Positions 17,746 through 27,347 of a stretch of DNA of 64,000 bases are shown here, piece after piece. The stretch spans positions 310,001-374,000 of the forward strand of contig NZ_JAKCFB010000001.1 in the NCBI RefSeq assembly GCF_024198235.1, read 5' to 3'. The notes beneath the pieces are model-generated. The model did not search any database. It was given only the letters and a program-made list of their open reading frames with translations, and was not told where the DNA came from. Made by a program: the position numbers and the translations under genes. Every line of letters starts with the position of its first letter. The first letter of the stretch is position 1. This DNA is from Myxococcus dinghuensis. Lineage in GTDB: Bacteria > Myxococcota > Myxococcia > Myxococcales > Myxococcaceae.

Positions 17746-20700
17746 ATGCGACTTGCGCGGTCCGGACATCGTCCAGGCGTGGGGTGGTGGCTCGTGTTGG
17801 CACTGCTCCTCGTCGTGCCCCGCGCCGAGGCGGGGACGAGACCCCGGCGCGTCGCGAACGCGACGGACGTCGTGAAGGTCTGGTCCGACTCCCAGCACCT
17901 CTACGTGAAGGGGGACGTCGGCGTCTCCGACACCCGGCTCGCGGAGCTGGAGTCCTGGCTCACGGCGAATGCCCCGCACTGGACGGTGGTGCTCCTGGAG
18001 TCCTCCCAGGGAGAGCGCTTCGTCGACGCGGAGGGGAAGGGCTTCTCCGACAGCGAGGCCGTGCTGCATGCGTTGGGCAAGGGGCTCTCGAACCGCACCC
18101 GCTTCGGCGCGTTGACGCACGCGAAGACGGGAGAGACGGATGGCACCGTGCTCGTGGTGTCGCTGCGCGAGCGCAAGCTGTCCTACTTCGGCTCGGATGC
18201 GCAGGACCGGCGGGGGCTGGGAGAGGACGAGTGGGCGGGCAATCTCGACCAGAGCGCCGTCAAGGCCATGCGTGGAGGCGGGCGGCTCGTCGACGCGGTG
18301 ATGGGCACGGTGCAGTTCGTGGACGAGCGCCTGGACCTCATCCTCGCGGAGGAGGCCCAGAAGAAGCGGGAGGCCTTGGCCCGGGAAGAGGCGGAGCGTG
18401 CCCGGCGCCAGGCCGAGGCCGAGGTGGCGCTTGCCCAGGCGCGGGAGGCGGCGCGGACGCCCCTCTTGCAACTCCAGTCCCGCCTGCGGCTCCTCGTCGA
18501 GCGCAGGTGGACCACCTTCGGGGAGGCGCTCCCCGCGGCTGTGTCGCCCGACGTGTTCGACGTCGAAGGGCTCCAGCAGCGGCTCGCGGAGGCGCTGGTG
18601 CTCGCCGAGCAGCCGACGCCGGAGAACCAGGTGCGACTCCGGGCGACGGACGAAGCGGTCCGTCAGAAGCTCGAGGCGGCCGAGCAGGTGCTGGCCTCCG
18701 CGGAGGCGGCGGCCTCGCGACTGAAGGCGTTGGAGTCGTCGTTGGAGAAGGCCTCTTCGCATGCCGACGCCGCGCTCGCGAGCGCGGAGCTGGAGGCGGC
18801 TCGTGCCGCCATGGTGACCGCGAGGCGGGCGGCGCGGGACCTGTCGCCCTCGCGTGAGCAGGACTTCGCCGTCGCTGCACAAGCGCTCGCGAAGGTGGAG
18901 ACGGCGTTGGGGGAGGCCCAGCGGGCGAGGGCTCGAGTCCAGTCGCTCTCGGACCAGCTCGACGTCGCGGCGCGCAGCCCTCATGCCGGCAAGGCCCGGG
19001 GCGACCTGGCGAAGGCCCGCGCGGCGCTCGACGAGACTCGCGCGGCGCTGGAGCGGAACGACGCGGCCTATGCCACCCGCCTGAGTCAGGCGGAGGTGCT
19101 CTGTGCGAGCGCGGTGTCGGCGGTCGAGGCGGCACGCCAGGCGTTCGTGGCCATGGTGGCGGGGCTCGTCCTGGGCGGGGCGGGAGTGGTGCTCGCGGGC
19201 TACCTCGTGCGCAGGCGTCGCAACCAGCGGCGTCGCGCGGCGCTGGCGCTCCATGCCCGGCGCCGCTCCGCCGTGGACGGGGGGACCCAGGCCCTGTTCG
19301 TCCTCCAGGAGCGGACCCACGTGGCCGCCGGCGCCTCCCACGAGGCCACCGAGCGGCGCTTCGTCGGCGTCTCCCGTGAGCGGGCGGCGAGGTTGGTCTC
19401 CGGAGTGGACGAGCTGTTCCTCCTGTCCGCCGCCGCTTCGCGCGTCCTCCATCGCGCGGAGGCGGTGCTCACCCCGAAGGACGCGTGGGACTGGCTGGGC
19501 TCGCAGGTCTCGACGGCGCGCTATGACGCGCTCCTCGCGCTGCTTCGGGACGCGCCCATCGTCTTCCACTCCGACGACGGAGTGGAGGCCGTGGTGCGAG
19601 GTCCCCGGAAGGATGACTCGGGGGGCACCGGCGCCATCGCGCCCTTCTCGCTGACCTTCGGCGCGCTGTGGGACGCCTTCGACTCCCGGTCCGGTCGCGC
19701 GCGGGAGGACCTGGAGGCGCTGGAGGAGTCGCCCGAGCGCGCGTCCTCGCAGGTGGACGCACTGGAGCGCGGCGTCATCGGGTTGCGTGGCCTCGAGGCG
19801 GGCCCCGAGGTCCTGCGCACCCGGGAGATCGTCTCGGGAGTACGGGGCGCGTTGGAGGCGCTGTTGGTCGAGGCCCGTTCGCTGCTCGCCGCGGACCCGC
19901 TGGGAGCGTTGGAGGGGCCGCTCGCGCGGGGGCTTCGCCTCGACGCGGACTCACGGAGGCTCCTCTCGGTGCTGGAGCAGGCAGAGGAGGACGTGGTGCC
20001 CGAGGTCGAGAGGACGGGCGCCGCGCTCGTGGGGGCAGGGTTGCCTCGGCGCTGGTTGGATGAAGCCCTGGCCCACCTCACTTCGCGCGCCGTGGAGGAG
20101 GGACGCGCGCTGGCTTCACCACCGCATGCTCCACGCCTCGACGCGGCCTCGGTGGTCACGGCGTCCCAGTCTCCCGATGCGCTGGGGTTGATGGGGATGG
20201 CCCTGGTGGTCGCCGACCTGGGAGGCGGCGGGGGCTCGGCTCACGGGGCGGTGGGAGGCTTGAGCCTCGTCACGGGGCTGACGAACCTCTCTCGAACGCC
20301 GGCCGGACCGGTGGAGGGACTGGATGCGTCGTTCCGGGCGCTGCTCGAGAAGATGCTCGACGCTCGGGAGCTCGTGGACGGGGTGATGGCGGCGAGGCGC
20401 GAGGTGGACCGGACCGCTCGCGCGCAGGAGGCGGCGCGTGAGGAGGTTGGACATGTCGTGGGTCGACCGGCGAGGGAGGTGCTTCGGGAGAAGGGGCATG
20501 ACCCGTCGGAGCTCCAAGCCCAGGCGGAGTCGTCGCTGGGCGAGGCGTGCGCCGCGCTGGGCGAAGGACACGTAGAGGTCGCGCGGACGGCCCTCGCCGC
20601 GTGCGCGGACCGGGTGAAGCAGCAGGACGCGTTGCTGGCACGGAGCCTCGGCGTCGTGCGGACCTTCACGTCCCGTCGCGAGGTCTGCCTCGCGCAGTCC

Positions 20701-22053
20701 ACGCGCCTGGAGGTGCTGGTCGCGGAGGGCTCGGGGCTCGTGGAGTCGCTGACGCGACGTCATGCCGTCTCCACGCTCACGCTGTTGCCGGGGGAGCGCC
20801 TCCGCCCCGAGGATGGCGACACGGCGCCCGAGTACGCCGCGAGCATGGCTCGGCTGTGGACCGGAACCCGCGCACAGCTCACCTCGGCGGAGCGGGCCTT
20901 CTCGGAGGTTCGGTTGGTGGAGTCCGAGGGCTTGCTGGCCCAGGTCGAAGCCGGGCAGCGCCAGGTCCAGGCCCTGTTCGATGTCCTCGCGGGATTGGCG
21001 CGGAGACTGGAGTCCGCCGAGGCGGAGCACACCCGAGGACTCCATTCGGCGGAGGAGCTGGCCCGGCGATGTGACGCCGAGGTCGCAGACACCCGGACGA
21101 CGCGCGCCACGCTGGGCGCGTTCGCCTCCGCGCGTCAGCGCCTCGACTCGCTTCGAGAGGCCTCGGCGCGTCGGCCGTTGGACCTGGACGAGATGGTCCG
21201 CCAGCGGGGCGCTTTGATGGAGGCCCTCGACCGGGTCCGCCAGGACGCGAAATCCGACCGGCTCCTGCATGAACAGGCGACGCAGGGCCTGGCGGCGGTC
21301 AAGGGGGCCTACGCCGCGGCGGACCGCTGGGTCGCCACGTCCGCGTCGGATGGCGTCACGGACAGCCGGGCGACGGAAGCGGCCATCCGCGCCATCCGTG
21401 AGCTCGGGCAGCAGATGGAGAAGGCCTTCGAGACGCTGGGCCGGACCCACGAGGACTGGCTCGCCCTGGACCAGGAGGCGGGCCGGTTGTTGGCGGAGCT
21501 GGCGGCGCGGACCGCGGACCTTCGGGGCGAGGTCGAGTCCGCCGCGAGCGCCGCCCGTGAAGTCGAGTCCGCCGCGAGCGCCGTCCAGCGCGCGGCCTGT
21601 GGGGGACGTCGCGCGGGAAGCGGCATGTTGATCGTCGCGCGCGGACACCTGGAGCGAGGGGAGTACGAGGAAGCCCGGCGGGCCGCCAGCGAGTCCACGC
21701 GACAGGCCAAGGCCGCCATCGAGGCCGCCCAGCGGGAGGATGAACGGCGGAGGAAGCTCGAGGAGGAGGCCTACGTCCGCCGCATGGAAGCGGCACGCCG
21801 TCGCACCGGGCAGGGGTCTCATCACGCCGGTAGCGGCGGGGCGCTGCTCTTCGGGGGCCGGGACGATTCGTCCTCGGGGCGTGGCACGGGGCTGGGCTCG
21901 CTGTTCTCCTCGTCGTCCTCGTCCTCGTCCTCGTCGAGGGACTCCGGTGGCAGCGGTTCCGGGTTCTCCGGTTCCTCGTTCGGAGGAGGGGACTCGTCCG
22001 ACGACAAGGGCTCCTCGGGCAGCGGCTCCGGGTTCGGAAGCTCGAGTTGGTAA
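17746..22053 (+). CDS. Giant TPM-like membrane/coiled-coil protein, copy 2
   Basis: This 1435-aa paralogue of the preceding gene has the same architecture. The signal peptide ([17 protein letters not shown]) leads into a TPM-like domain that shares long identical stretches with copy 1, such as [20 protein letters not shown] and [11 protein letters not shown]. One membrane helix at about 467-487 ([19 protein letters not shown]) precedes [10 protein letters not shown] long helical cytoplasmic region follows. The tail is poly-Ser and Gly/Ser-rich and also ends in SSSW. The start was placed at the ATG at 17746 because its N terminus (MRLA) parallels copy 1 (MRLP); earlier in-frame starts would overlap copy 1. 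Ribosome site weak, so translational coupling is likely. Confidence 0.7.
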   Translation: MRLARSGHRPGVGWWLVLALLLVVPRAEAGTRPRRVANATDVVKVWSDSQHLYVKGDVGVSDTRLAELESWLTANAPHWTVVLLESSQGERFVDAEGKGFSDSEAVLHALGKGLSNRTRFGALTHAKTGETDGTVLVVSLRERKLSYFGSDAQDRRGLGEDEWAGNLDQSAVKAMRGGGRLVDAVMGTVQFVDERLDLILAEEAQKKREALAREEAERARRQAEAEVALAQAREAARTPLLQLQSRLRLLVERRWTTFGEALPAAVSPDVFDVEGLQQRLAEALVLAEQPTPENQVRLRATDEAVRQKLEAAEQVLASAEAAASRLKALESSLEKASSHADAALASAELEAARAAMVTARRAARDLSPSREQDFAVAAQALAKVETALGEAQRARARVQSLSDQLDVAARSPHAGKARGDLAKARAALDETRAALERNDAAYATRLSQAEVLCASAVSAVEAARQAFVAMVAGLVLGGAGVVLAGYLVRRRRNQRRRAALALHARRRSAVDGGTQALFVLQERTHVAAGASHEATERRFVGVSRERAARLVSGVDELFLLSAAASRVLHRAEAVLTPKDAWDWLGSQVSTARYDALLALLRDAPIVFHSDDGVEAVVRGPRKDDSGGTGAIAPFSLTFGALWDAFDSRSGRAREDLEALEESPERASSQVDALERGVIGLRGLEAGPEVLRTREIVSGVRGALEALLVEARSLLAADPLGALEGPLARGLRLDADSRRLLSVLEQAEEDVVPEVERTGAALVGAGLPRRWLDEALAHLTSRAVEEGRALASPPHAPRLDAASVVTASQSPDALGLMGMALVVADLGGGGGSAHGAVGGLSLVTGLTNLSRTPAGPVEGLDASFRALLEKMLDARELVDGVMAARREVDRTARAQEAAREEVGHVVGRPAREVLREKGHDPSELQAQAESSLGEACAALGEGHVEVARTALAACADRVKQQDALLARSLGVVRTFTSRREVCLAQSTRLEVLVAEGSGLVESLTRRHAVSTLTLLPGERLRPEDGDTAPEYAASMARLWTGTRAQLTSAERAFSEVRLVESEGLLAQVEAGQRQVQALFDVLAGLARRLESAEAEHTRGLHSAEELARRCDAEVADTRTTRATLGAFASARQRLDSLREASARRPLDLDEMVRQRGALMEALDRVRQDAKSDRLLHEQATQGLAAVKGAYAAADRWVATSASDGVTDSRATEAAIRAIRELGQQMEKAFETLGRTHEDWLALDQEAGRLLAELAARTADLRGEVESAASAAREVESAASAVQRAACGGRRAGSGMLIVARGHLERGEYEEARRAASESTRQAKAAIEAAQREDERRRKLEEEAYVRRMEAARRRTGQGSHHAGSGGALLFGGRDDSSSGRGTGLGSLFSSSSSSSSSSRDSGGSGSGFSGSSFGGGDSSDDKGSSGSGSGFGSSSW
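21529..21588 (+). repeat. Tandem 30-bp in-gene duplication
   Basis: Two adjacent 30-base copies encode [10 protein letters not shown] and [10 protein letters not shown] within the coiled-coil region of the second giant TPM-like protein. The few differences suggest a recent slipped-strand duplication within a helical repeat. Confidence 0.7.
21905..21948 (+). repeat. TCC/TCG microsatellite encoding poly-Ser
   Basis: A run of TCC and TCG codons encodes about eleven consecutive serines just before the Gly/Ser-rich tail of the second giant TPM-like protein. Such a tract can change length by slippage in steps of three bases without shifting the frame. Confidence 0.7.
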
Positions 22054-22090
22054 TCGCGGTGCGCCGGCTGGGCGGCTATGGTGCGCCCCC

Positions 22091-22816
22091 ATGGCAACTC
22101 CCCATATCTCCGCGGCACCCGGAGACTTCGCAGACGTGGTGCTGATGCCCGGCGATCCTCTCCGGGCGCGTTACATCTCCGAGCGCTTCCTGGAGAACGC
22201 CCAGGGCGTCACCTCCGTGCGCAACATGTTCGGCTTCACGGGCACCTATCAGGGGCGCCGGCTGTCGGTGATGGGGCACGGGATGGGCATCCCCTCCATC
22301 TCCATCTACGCCACCGAGCTCATCAAGGTGTACGGCGCCAAGGTGCTCATCCGCGTGGGGAGCTGTGGCGCGCTCCGTCCGGACGTGAAGCTGCGCGACG
22401 TCATCGTCGCCACGGGCGCGGGCACCGACTCGCAGGTGAACCGGATGCGGTTGATGGGGCACGACTACGCCGCGGTGCCTGACTTCGAGCTGGCGCGGCA
22501 CGCGATGGAGTCGGCGGAGCGTCGGGGCAAGGCGGTGCGCGCCGGCAACGTCTTCTCCTCCGACCTGTTCTACCACCCGCAGGAGCAGCTCACCGCCGCG
22601 CTGGTGCGCATGGGCGTGCTGGCCATCGAGATGGAGGTCGCGGGGCTATACGGCGTGGCCGCGGAGTACGGGGCGCGTGCGCTCGGCCTGCTCACCGTCT
22701 CCGACCATCTCCAGACGGGCGAGGCGCTGTCGCCGCAGGACCGCCAGACGTCGTTCGACGAGATGATCGAACTGGCGCTGGACGTCGCCCTCAAGGTTCC
22801 CGCCTCCAAGCCGTGA
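22091..22816 (+). CDS. deoD: Purine-nucleoside phosphorylase (hexameric, DeoD type)
   Basis: The 241-aa protein has the usual DeoD length. It cleaves purine (deoxy)nucleosides with phosphate to the base and (deoxy)ribose-1-phosphate, in nucleoside salvage. The sequence shows the N-terminal [16 protein letters not shown], the phosphate-site [17 protein letters not shown], the ribose-binding [14 protein letters not shown] and the catalytic Asp in TVSDHL. The ATG at 22091 is in the position expected for the family (MATPHISA). It follows the giant gene by 37 bases, so it could be the last gene of that transcript. A GC-rich hairpin follows. Confidence 0.95.
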   Translation: MATPHISAAPGDFADVVLMPGDPLRARYISERFLENAQGVTSVRNMFGFTGTYQGRRLSVMGHGMGIPSISIYATELIKVYGAKVLIRVGSCGALRPDVKLRDVIVATGAGTDSQVNRMRLMGHDYAAVPDFELARHAMESAERRGKAVRAGNVFSSDLFYHPQEQLTAALVRMGVLAIEMEVAGLYGVAAEYGARALGLLTVSDHLQTGEALSPQDRQTSFDEMIELALDVALKVPASKP

Positions 22817-22821
22817 GGGGC

Positions 22822-22844
22822 CGCGGGGGCCTCGAACCCCCGCG
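22822..22844 (+). terminator. GC hairpin downstream of deoD
   Basis: An 8-bp perfect stem (CGCGGGGG / CCCCCGCG) with a 7-base loop begins six bases after the deoD stop. No T-run follows, so termination is plausible but not proven. Confidence 0.4.
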
Positions 22845-22952
22845 CGAAGTGTGAGCCGCTGATGCCCGGAGCACCCCTCCGGGCAGGTGGGTTGTCGAAA
22901 AGTCCAGGCGGGGCTTTGTGCTCGAACGAATCTCGGGCCATCCTTCGCCCCG

Positions 22953-24719
22953 GTGCGTTACCCCGTCCTTTTCCTCTTGGTCTGCGCCGGCTGTGCCGGA
23001 CGCGTTTCTCCCAATGCCGGCTCCACGCCGGCCCTGGCCGCCGTCCGTCCGGAAGCTCCGGTCTCGGCGAGCGCGGAGGCGGTGCCTTCCGCCGCGCCTG
23101 CATCGTCCGAGTCCGTCGCGGCTTCAGGCGCCGTCGCCGCCGCGTCGTCGGAGGTGACTGCCGCGGAGGCGGTCGGCTCCCCGGCTGCTTCCGCGGAGGG
23201 CGCGTGCGCGCTGGCTCCGGAGGACCTGGAGTCGGAGGACGAGACGGCGGAGGCCGCTGAAGGGGAGGGCGACGACGGCGAAGGCGAGACGCCGGTGGTC
23301 TCCTCGGGCGAGGTCCCGACGGGGCCGTTGTACTCGGCGGACATCTCCGACGATGAGCTGGCGCGGCGGTGGAAGGACGACATCACCTCGCTCGGGTCGA
23401 TGGCGGTGGGCTTCGCGCACAGTGGCCGGTTGGTGAACTCGGTGCAGTTCCCCAAGGGGCCGGAGTGGATCGTCGTGTCGCCGGAAGGGGCCTACGCGAC
23501 GCAGGAGAGCGTGGACTATCTGGCCACGGCCATCCGCGAGGTGCGTGCCCGCTTCCCCCTGGCGCCGCCCCTTCGTGTCAACGGCATGAGCAACAAGGAG
23601 GGTGGCTACATGCGCCCTCACAAGAGCCACCAGAACGGCCGGGACATCGACGTCGGCTTCTACTACCCGACGGTGGACCCCATCCGTGAGCGCGAGCGCG
23701 AGAAGGTCATCGACGTCGCGCTCAACTGGGCCTTCGTGCGCGCCGTCGTGACGAAGACGGACATCCAGCTCATCCTCGTGGACCGTCGCGTCCAGAAGGT
23801 GCTGTACGACCACGCGCTGGCGGTGGGCGAGGACAAGGCCTGGTTGGACTCGCTGTTCAACGACGGGCCATCCGGAATCATCAAGCACGCGCGTCGCCAC
23901 CGCGACCACTTCCACCTGCGTTTCTGGACTCCGCGCGCACAGGAGCTGGGGCGCCGCGTGCAGCCGCTGCTGGCGCTCCAGCCCGAGCACAACGTGACGG
24001 TGCACCGGGTCCGCTCGGGCGACACGCTCGGGGGGATTGCGCTCAAGTACAACTCGACGGTGGCGATGATTCGCAAGTCCAACCACATGCGCGGCAGCTT
24101 CCTGCGCATCGGTCAGCGGGTGTCGGTGCCGTTGCGTGGGCCGTGCACGCACTGCCCGGTGCCGCCTCCGGTCGTGCTGCCGCAGCGCATGTTGCCGCCC
24201 GAGCCCAAGGCGCCGGCGGTTGCCGCCGCGGGGGCCATCGACGCCGCGGCGACCGCGACGCGTGCGTGCCCGAAGCCCGCGTCGGATGCGCAGACCGTCC
24301 AGGCGGTGTCCGCGAAGCCGGCGGAGGATGCGGTCACGGGCCAGCCCGCGTCGGGTGCGGAGGCCGTCCAGGCGGCGTCCGCGAAGCCGGCGGAGGATGC
24401 GGTCACGGGCCAGCCCGCGTCGGGTGCGCAGGCCGTCCAGGCGTCTTCCGCGAAGACTGTGTCGGGCGCCTCGACCGCTGAGGCTGCCGCCCCGGCCACG
24501 TCCGCGAAGCCCGCGCCGAGTGAGTCCGTCGTCCAGTCCGTGGCGGGGACCGCCGCCCCAGCGGCTGCGACCATCCAGGCGGCGTCCACGAAGGCGGCTC
24601 CGTCCGCGACGACCGTTGAGGCCGTGTCCGTGACGCCCACGTCGCCGGCTCCGGTTCCGCCTGTCTCCGCGAAGGAGTCGGCGGGGGGCTCCTCGGCGGG
24701 CATCACCCACGCGCGCTGA
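22953..24719 (+). CDS. MepA-like murein endopeptidase (M74) lipoprotein with LysM
   Basis: The 588-aa protein is predicted to start at a GTG giving MRYPVLFLLVCAGC, a lipoprotein signal. After an Ala/Glu-rich linker, the penicillin-insensitive murein endopeptidase domain spans about 120-340: NGMSNKEGGYMRPHKSHQNG, then RDIDVGFYYP (zinc-binding H and D) and RRHRDHFHLRFW (last His ligands). A LysM peptidoglycan-binding domain follows (HRVRSGDTLGGIALKYNSTV). The last 190 residues are Ala/Pro/Ser-rich and contain a 23-residue duplication. MepA enzymes cut D-Ala-meso-DAP crosslinks, so this should act on the cell wall in the periplasm. An upstream in-frame GTG at 22887 would lengthen the signal and is less likely. 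Confidence 0.85.
   Translation: MRYPVLFLLVCAGCAGRVSPNAGSTPALAAVRPEAPVSASAEAVPSAAPASSESVAASGAVAAASSEVTAAEAVGSPAASAEGACALAPEDLESEDETAEAAEGEGDDGEGETPVVSSGEVPTGPLYSADISDDELARRWKDDITSLGSMAVGFAHSGRLVNSVQFPKGPEWIVVSPEGAYATQESVDYLATAIREVRARFPLAPPLRVNGMSNKEGGYMRPHKSHQNGRDIDVGFYYPTVDPIREREREKVIDVALNWAFVRAVVTKTDIQLILVDRRVQKVLYDHALAVGEDKAWLDSLFNDGPSGIIKHARRHRDHFHLRFWTPRAQELGRRVQPLLALQPEHNVTVHRVRSGDTLGGIALKYNSTVAMIRKSNHMRGSFLRIGQRVSVPLRGPCTHCPVPPPVVLPQRMLPPEPKAPAVAAAGAIDAAATATRACPKPASDAQTVQAVSAKPAEDAVTGQPASGAEAVQAASAKPAEDAVTGQPASGAQAVQASSAKTVSGASTAEAAAPATSAKPAPSESVVQSVAGTAAPAAATIQAASTKAAPSATTVEAVSVTPTSPAPVPPVSAKESAGGSSAGITHAR
24312..24428 (+). repeat. 48-bp direct repeat in the MepA-LysM tail
   Basis: Copies at 24312-24359 and 24381-24428 are identical over 48 bases with a 69-base period (23 codons). 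They encode AKPAEDAVTGQPASGA in the disordered C-terminal tail of the murein endopeptidase. Confidence 0.85.
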
Positions 24720-25085
24720 AGGCACCTCCGCCTCGAGGCTCCAGCGGGAACCCAGGGGGAGCCTTCGATGGCTCCTCGGGTCATGCACCGGAGTGTGACC
24801 GGCTTCGGTCGGGACACTGCATCGCCCTTCGTCGCTTCGATGGCTCCTCGGGTCATGCACCGGAGCGTGACGCCCGGTCTGCGTACCGGTGTCCCCCGTT
24901 CCATCGGCGACGCGAGAGTGGGCGGTGTGCCTCTCCTCGGCGATGGGTGTTCGTCGCGCGGCCCACCTCGCCGCAAGCGGGGGAGCGCCGCCCCGTCCGT
25001 CCGCTGCTGAGTCGGAGCGCCATCTGCCCCGTGCGCACCGAGCGATACGCAGGGGCGCGAGGGGTGTGGTAGCACGGGGCCGCCC
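24720..25085. other. Intergenic stretch of 366 bases
   Basis: This lies between the murein endopeptidase and the AlkB-like gene. It holds a pair of 37-base direct repeats (listed separately) and no gene I can support. A small open frame from 24768 to 25010 carries both repeats but has no ribosome site or recognisable protein. No clear terminator was found. Confidence 0.6.
24763..24871 (+). repeat. 37-bp intergenic direct repeat, 72-bp period
   Basis: Copies at 24763-24799 and 24835-24871 differ at one position (T/C). Both contain GATGGCTCCTCGGGTCATGC. They lie outside recognised genes and could be a dispersed intergenic element or a duplicated binding site. Confidence 0.75.
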
Positions 25086-25967
25086 ATGGCTCTTCCCCCT
25101 CGCCGAGGCCCCGCGCTGGCGCAAAAGGCCCGTCAGCGCACTCCAGGCCACCACTACAACGCGAGCTTCCTGTCCTCGATGGACCGGGAGGCCATCCTCA
25201 CGTGGCTCGGTGCGCTCCATCCGTTGTGGGAGGAGCGTTACTCCAAGCACTTCCCGCCGCCCCCGGGCCAGTCCCAGCGGCGACTGCTGCGTCCCGTGTA
25301 CTGGCTGGGCAACTGGCAGTTCGCGTGCCTCGACTACTACCGTCCGCCCAAGGGCGTGTGGAACCGGTGCGTGAAGGCGGAGCCCTTCCCCGCGGTGCTC
25401 CAGCGGCAGGTGACGAAGATCGAGGAGCTGGCGCGGCGCATGTTCCGGGGGCCGGACATGCCCAAGGGCTGGCACCTCAACACCTGCCTGGTGAACTTCT
25501 ACGGCAATCGCCTGGAGGACGGCCGCTGGGTGGACACCGCCCGAGTCGGTGAGCACAAGGACTTCGAGCCCGGGCCGGTGGCGTCACTCTCCTTCGGCGA
25601 GCGAGCCCTCATCCAGTTCGTCACCTCCTCGCGTCCCGGAGAGCGGGACGCGGTGGTGTTGGAGCAGTGGTTGGACGACGGCGCGTTGGAGTTGTTCGGC
25701 GGGACGCGGTGGAAGGACGAGACGTTCCACCGCGTCCAGCGCGTGGACACGCGCGCTGGCCACGACCTGGCGCCCAAGCTGCCGGACTTCCGGACTCGCC
25801 GCATCAACCTCACCTTCCGCTACGTGCCGGACCTCCACGTGACGCCCTTCGCCGCGCTGTCGCCCGAAGCGCGAGAGGACGTGCGGCCGTACATGGAGCA
25901 GCTCGCGAAGGGGAGCGCCTTCTTCCGCGCGGAACTGGACCGGGAACCCTCGACTCCGGCGCCCTGA
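25086..25967 (+). CDS. AlkB-like 2-oxoglutarate/Fe(II) dioxygenase
   Basis: The 293-aa protein shows the AlkB-type jelly-roll order: LNTCLVNFYGN, the iron ligands His157 and Asp159 in GEHKDFE, VASLSFGERALIQF, GALELFGGTRW, His215 in ETFHRVQR, and the 2-oxoglutarate-binding arginines in RRINLTFRYV near 238-245. AlkB proteins oxidatively demethylate alkylated bases in DNA or RNA, or modify tRNA; the N-terminal 120 residues are unlike E. coli AlkB, so the substrate is open. It has no signal peptide. The next gene is a convergent DEAD-box RNA helicase, which gives only a weak hint towards RNA. Confidence 0.8.
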   Translation: MALPPRRGPALAQKARQRTPGHHYNASFLSSMDREAILTWLGALHPLWEERYSKHFPPPPGQSQRRLLRPVYWLGNWQFACLDYYRPPKGVWNRCVKAEPFPAVLQRQVTKIEELARRMFRGPDMPKGWHLNTCLVNFYGNRLEDGRWVDTARVGEHKDFEPGPVASLSFGERALIQFVTSSRPGERDAVVLEQWLDDGALELFGGTRWKDETFHRVQRVDTRAGHDLAPKLPDFRTRRINLTFRYVPDLHVTPFAALSPEAREDVRPYMEQLAKGSAFFRAELDREPSTPAP

Positions 25968-26034
25968 TTCGACGGCGTCATCCGCGGGCGCAAGCGGGTG
26001 CGCCACCACGCGAAGGCCGCCTGCTCCACGCGGA

Positions 26035-27288
26035 CTACGTGGGCCGCCGCTTGCCGTGCGTGCGCGCGTGCCGCCCCGGCGTCCCGGTCGCGGGCTTGGG
26101 GGCGTTGTCCTTCTGGGGAGGACCCGGGTCCTTCTGTGAGGCGAGGAAGTGCGTCCAGGCCTCCTGGAAGACGGGGTCCTCGCGGGGCACCGCGACGCGC
26201 GGAATCTGCGTGCGCATGATGCGCTCGATGGCGGCCACCACGTCCTTGTCGCGCTGGGTGGCGAAGGTCGACGCGACGCCGCTGGCCTGGGCCCGGGCGG
26301 TGCGGCCGATGCGGTGGACGTAGTCCTCGGGCGCGTGCGGCAGGTCGTAGTTGATGACGTGGCCCACGTCCTCCACGTCGAGCCCTCGCGCGGCGATGTC
26401 GGTGGCGACGAGGCAGCGGTACGTCCCCTCCCGGAAGCCCTCCATCGCCTGGCGCCGTTGGTTCTGCGTCCGGTCCGCGTGCAGCACGGCGCTCTTGTGG
26501 CCGGCGCGCTGGAGGGTGCGGAGCACCTTGTCCGCGCGCTCCTTCGTCCGGGTGAAGATGAGCGCCGTGGCCTCGTCGCGCGCGAGCAGGGCGAGCAGCA
26601 GGGCGGACTTCTCCTCGGGCGTGACGATGTAGAGCCGCTGCTCCGCGCGCTCCGCCGGGGTGCCGCTGCGGGTGACCTCCACGCGCACGGGGCGATACAG
26701 GCGCTCGCGGGCGAAGCGCCCCACGTCCGCGCCCATCGTCGCGGAGAACAGCAGCGTCTGCCGGCGACGCGGCAGCGAGGAGAGGATTCGCTCCAACTGG
26801 GGCTGGAACCCCATGTCGAGCATCCGGTCCGCCTCGTCGAGCACGAGGACCTCCAGCCGGGGGAAGGCCGCGCTCCCGGACTCCAGCAGGTCCACCAGGC
26901 GACCGGGCGTGGCCAGCACGAACGTGGGCTGGGCCTTCAGGGCCTCGACCTGGGCGGCCATGTCCTCGCCGCCGATGACCACCGCCTGCTTCAGCCCGTG
27001 GGGTTCCGAGAACAGCCGCACGGGCTCGGCGATCTGCTGCACCAGCTCCCGCGTGGGCGCGAGCACCAGCCCGAGCGTCCCCGCGCGCCCCGTGAAGCGC
27101 TCGACCATGGGCAGCACGTACGCCGCCGTCTTGCCGGTGCCGGTGGCCGCGCAGCCGATGACGTCCTTGCCGGCGAGGGCCGGGGGGATCGCCTGCTGCT
27201 GGATGGGCGTGGGCTGGGCGAAGCGCACGCGCCGCAGGACGCCGAGGGTGGCTCGCGACAGCCCGAGCCGGTCGAAGGAATCACTCAC
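26035..27288 (-). CDS. DEAD-box RNA helicase (RhlE-like)
   Basis: The 417-aa protein carries all the helicase motifs: Q motif with TPIQQQAIPPAL, motif I AATGTGKT, Ia PTRELVQQ, GG, TPGRLVD, motif II LDEAD, motif III SAT, then ALIFTRTKERADKV, ARGLDVEDVGHVINYDLP and motif VI HRIGRTARA. It is an ATP-dependent RNA unwinding enzyme acting in ribosome assembly or RNA turnover. The short basic tail fits the RhlE group. The start is a GTG whose first G is part of a run of eight G on the coding strand, immediately after the upstream region; no ATG alternative exists. Confidence 0.92.
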   Translation of the reverse strand: MSDSFDRLGLSRATLGVLRRVRFAQPTPIQQQAIPPALAGKDVIGCAATGTGKTAAYVLPMVERFTGRAGTLGLVLAPTRELVQQIAEPVRLFSEPHGLKQAVVIGGEDMAAQVEALKAQPTFVLATPGRLVDLLESGSAAFPRLEVLVLDEADRMLDMGFQPQLERILSSLPRRRQTLLFSATMGADVGRFARERLYRPVRVEVTRSGTPAERAEQRLYIVTPEEKSALLLALLARDEATALIFTRTKERADKVLRTLQRAGHKSAVLHADRTQNQRRQAMEGFREGTYRCLVATDIAARGLDVEDVGHVINYDLPHAPEDYVHRIGRTARAQASGVASTFATQRDKDVVAAIERIMRTQIPRVAVPREDPVFQEAWTHFLASQKDPGPPQKDNAPKPATGTPGRHARTHGKRRPT

Positions 27289-27347
27289 CCCCCCCGGCTA
27301 TCACGTCGCGAGGCCCCATGGGAAAGGGCCTCGCGTGGACGCCGCGA

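Noticed and set aside
13635-22053. Single split gene (frameshifted) instead of two
   Set aside because: Each part has its own signal peptide, TPM-like domain, membrane helix and tail; they are complete paralogues.
22822-22844. Hairpin with CTCGAAC loop resembling a tRNA T-arm
   Set aside because: No acceptor, D- or anticodon arms in the flanking bases; it is better read as a terminator-like hairpin.
24768-25010. 80-aa open frame containing both 37-bp repeats
   Set aside because: No ribosome site, Pro/Arg-rich composition and no recognisable homology; listed only as intergenic repeat.
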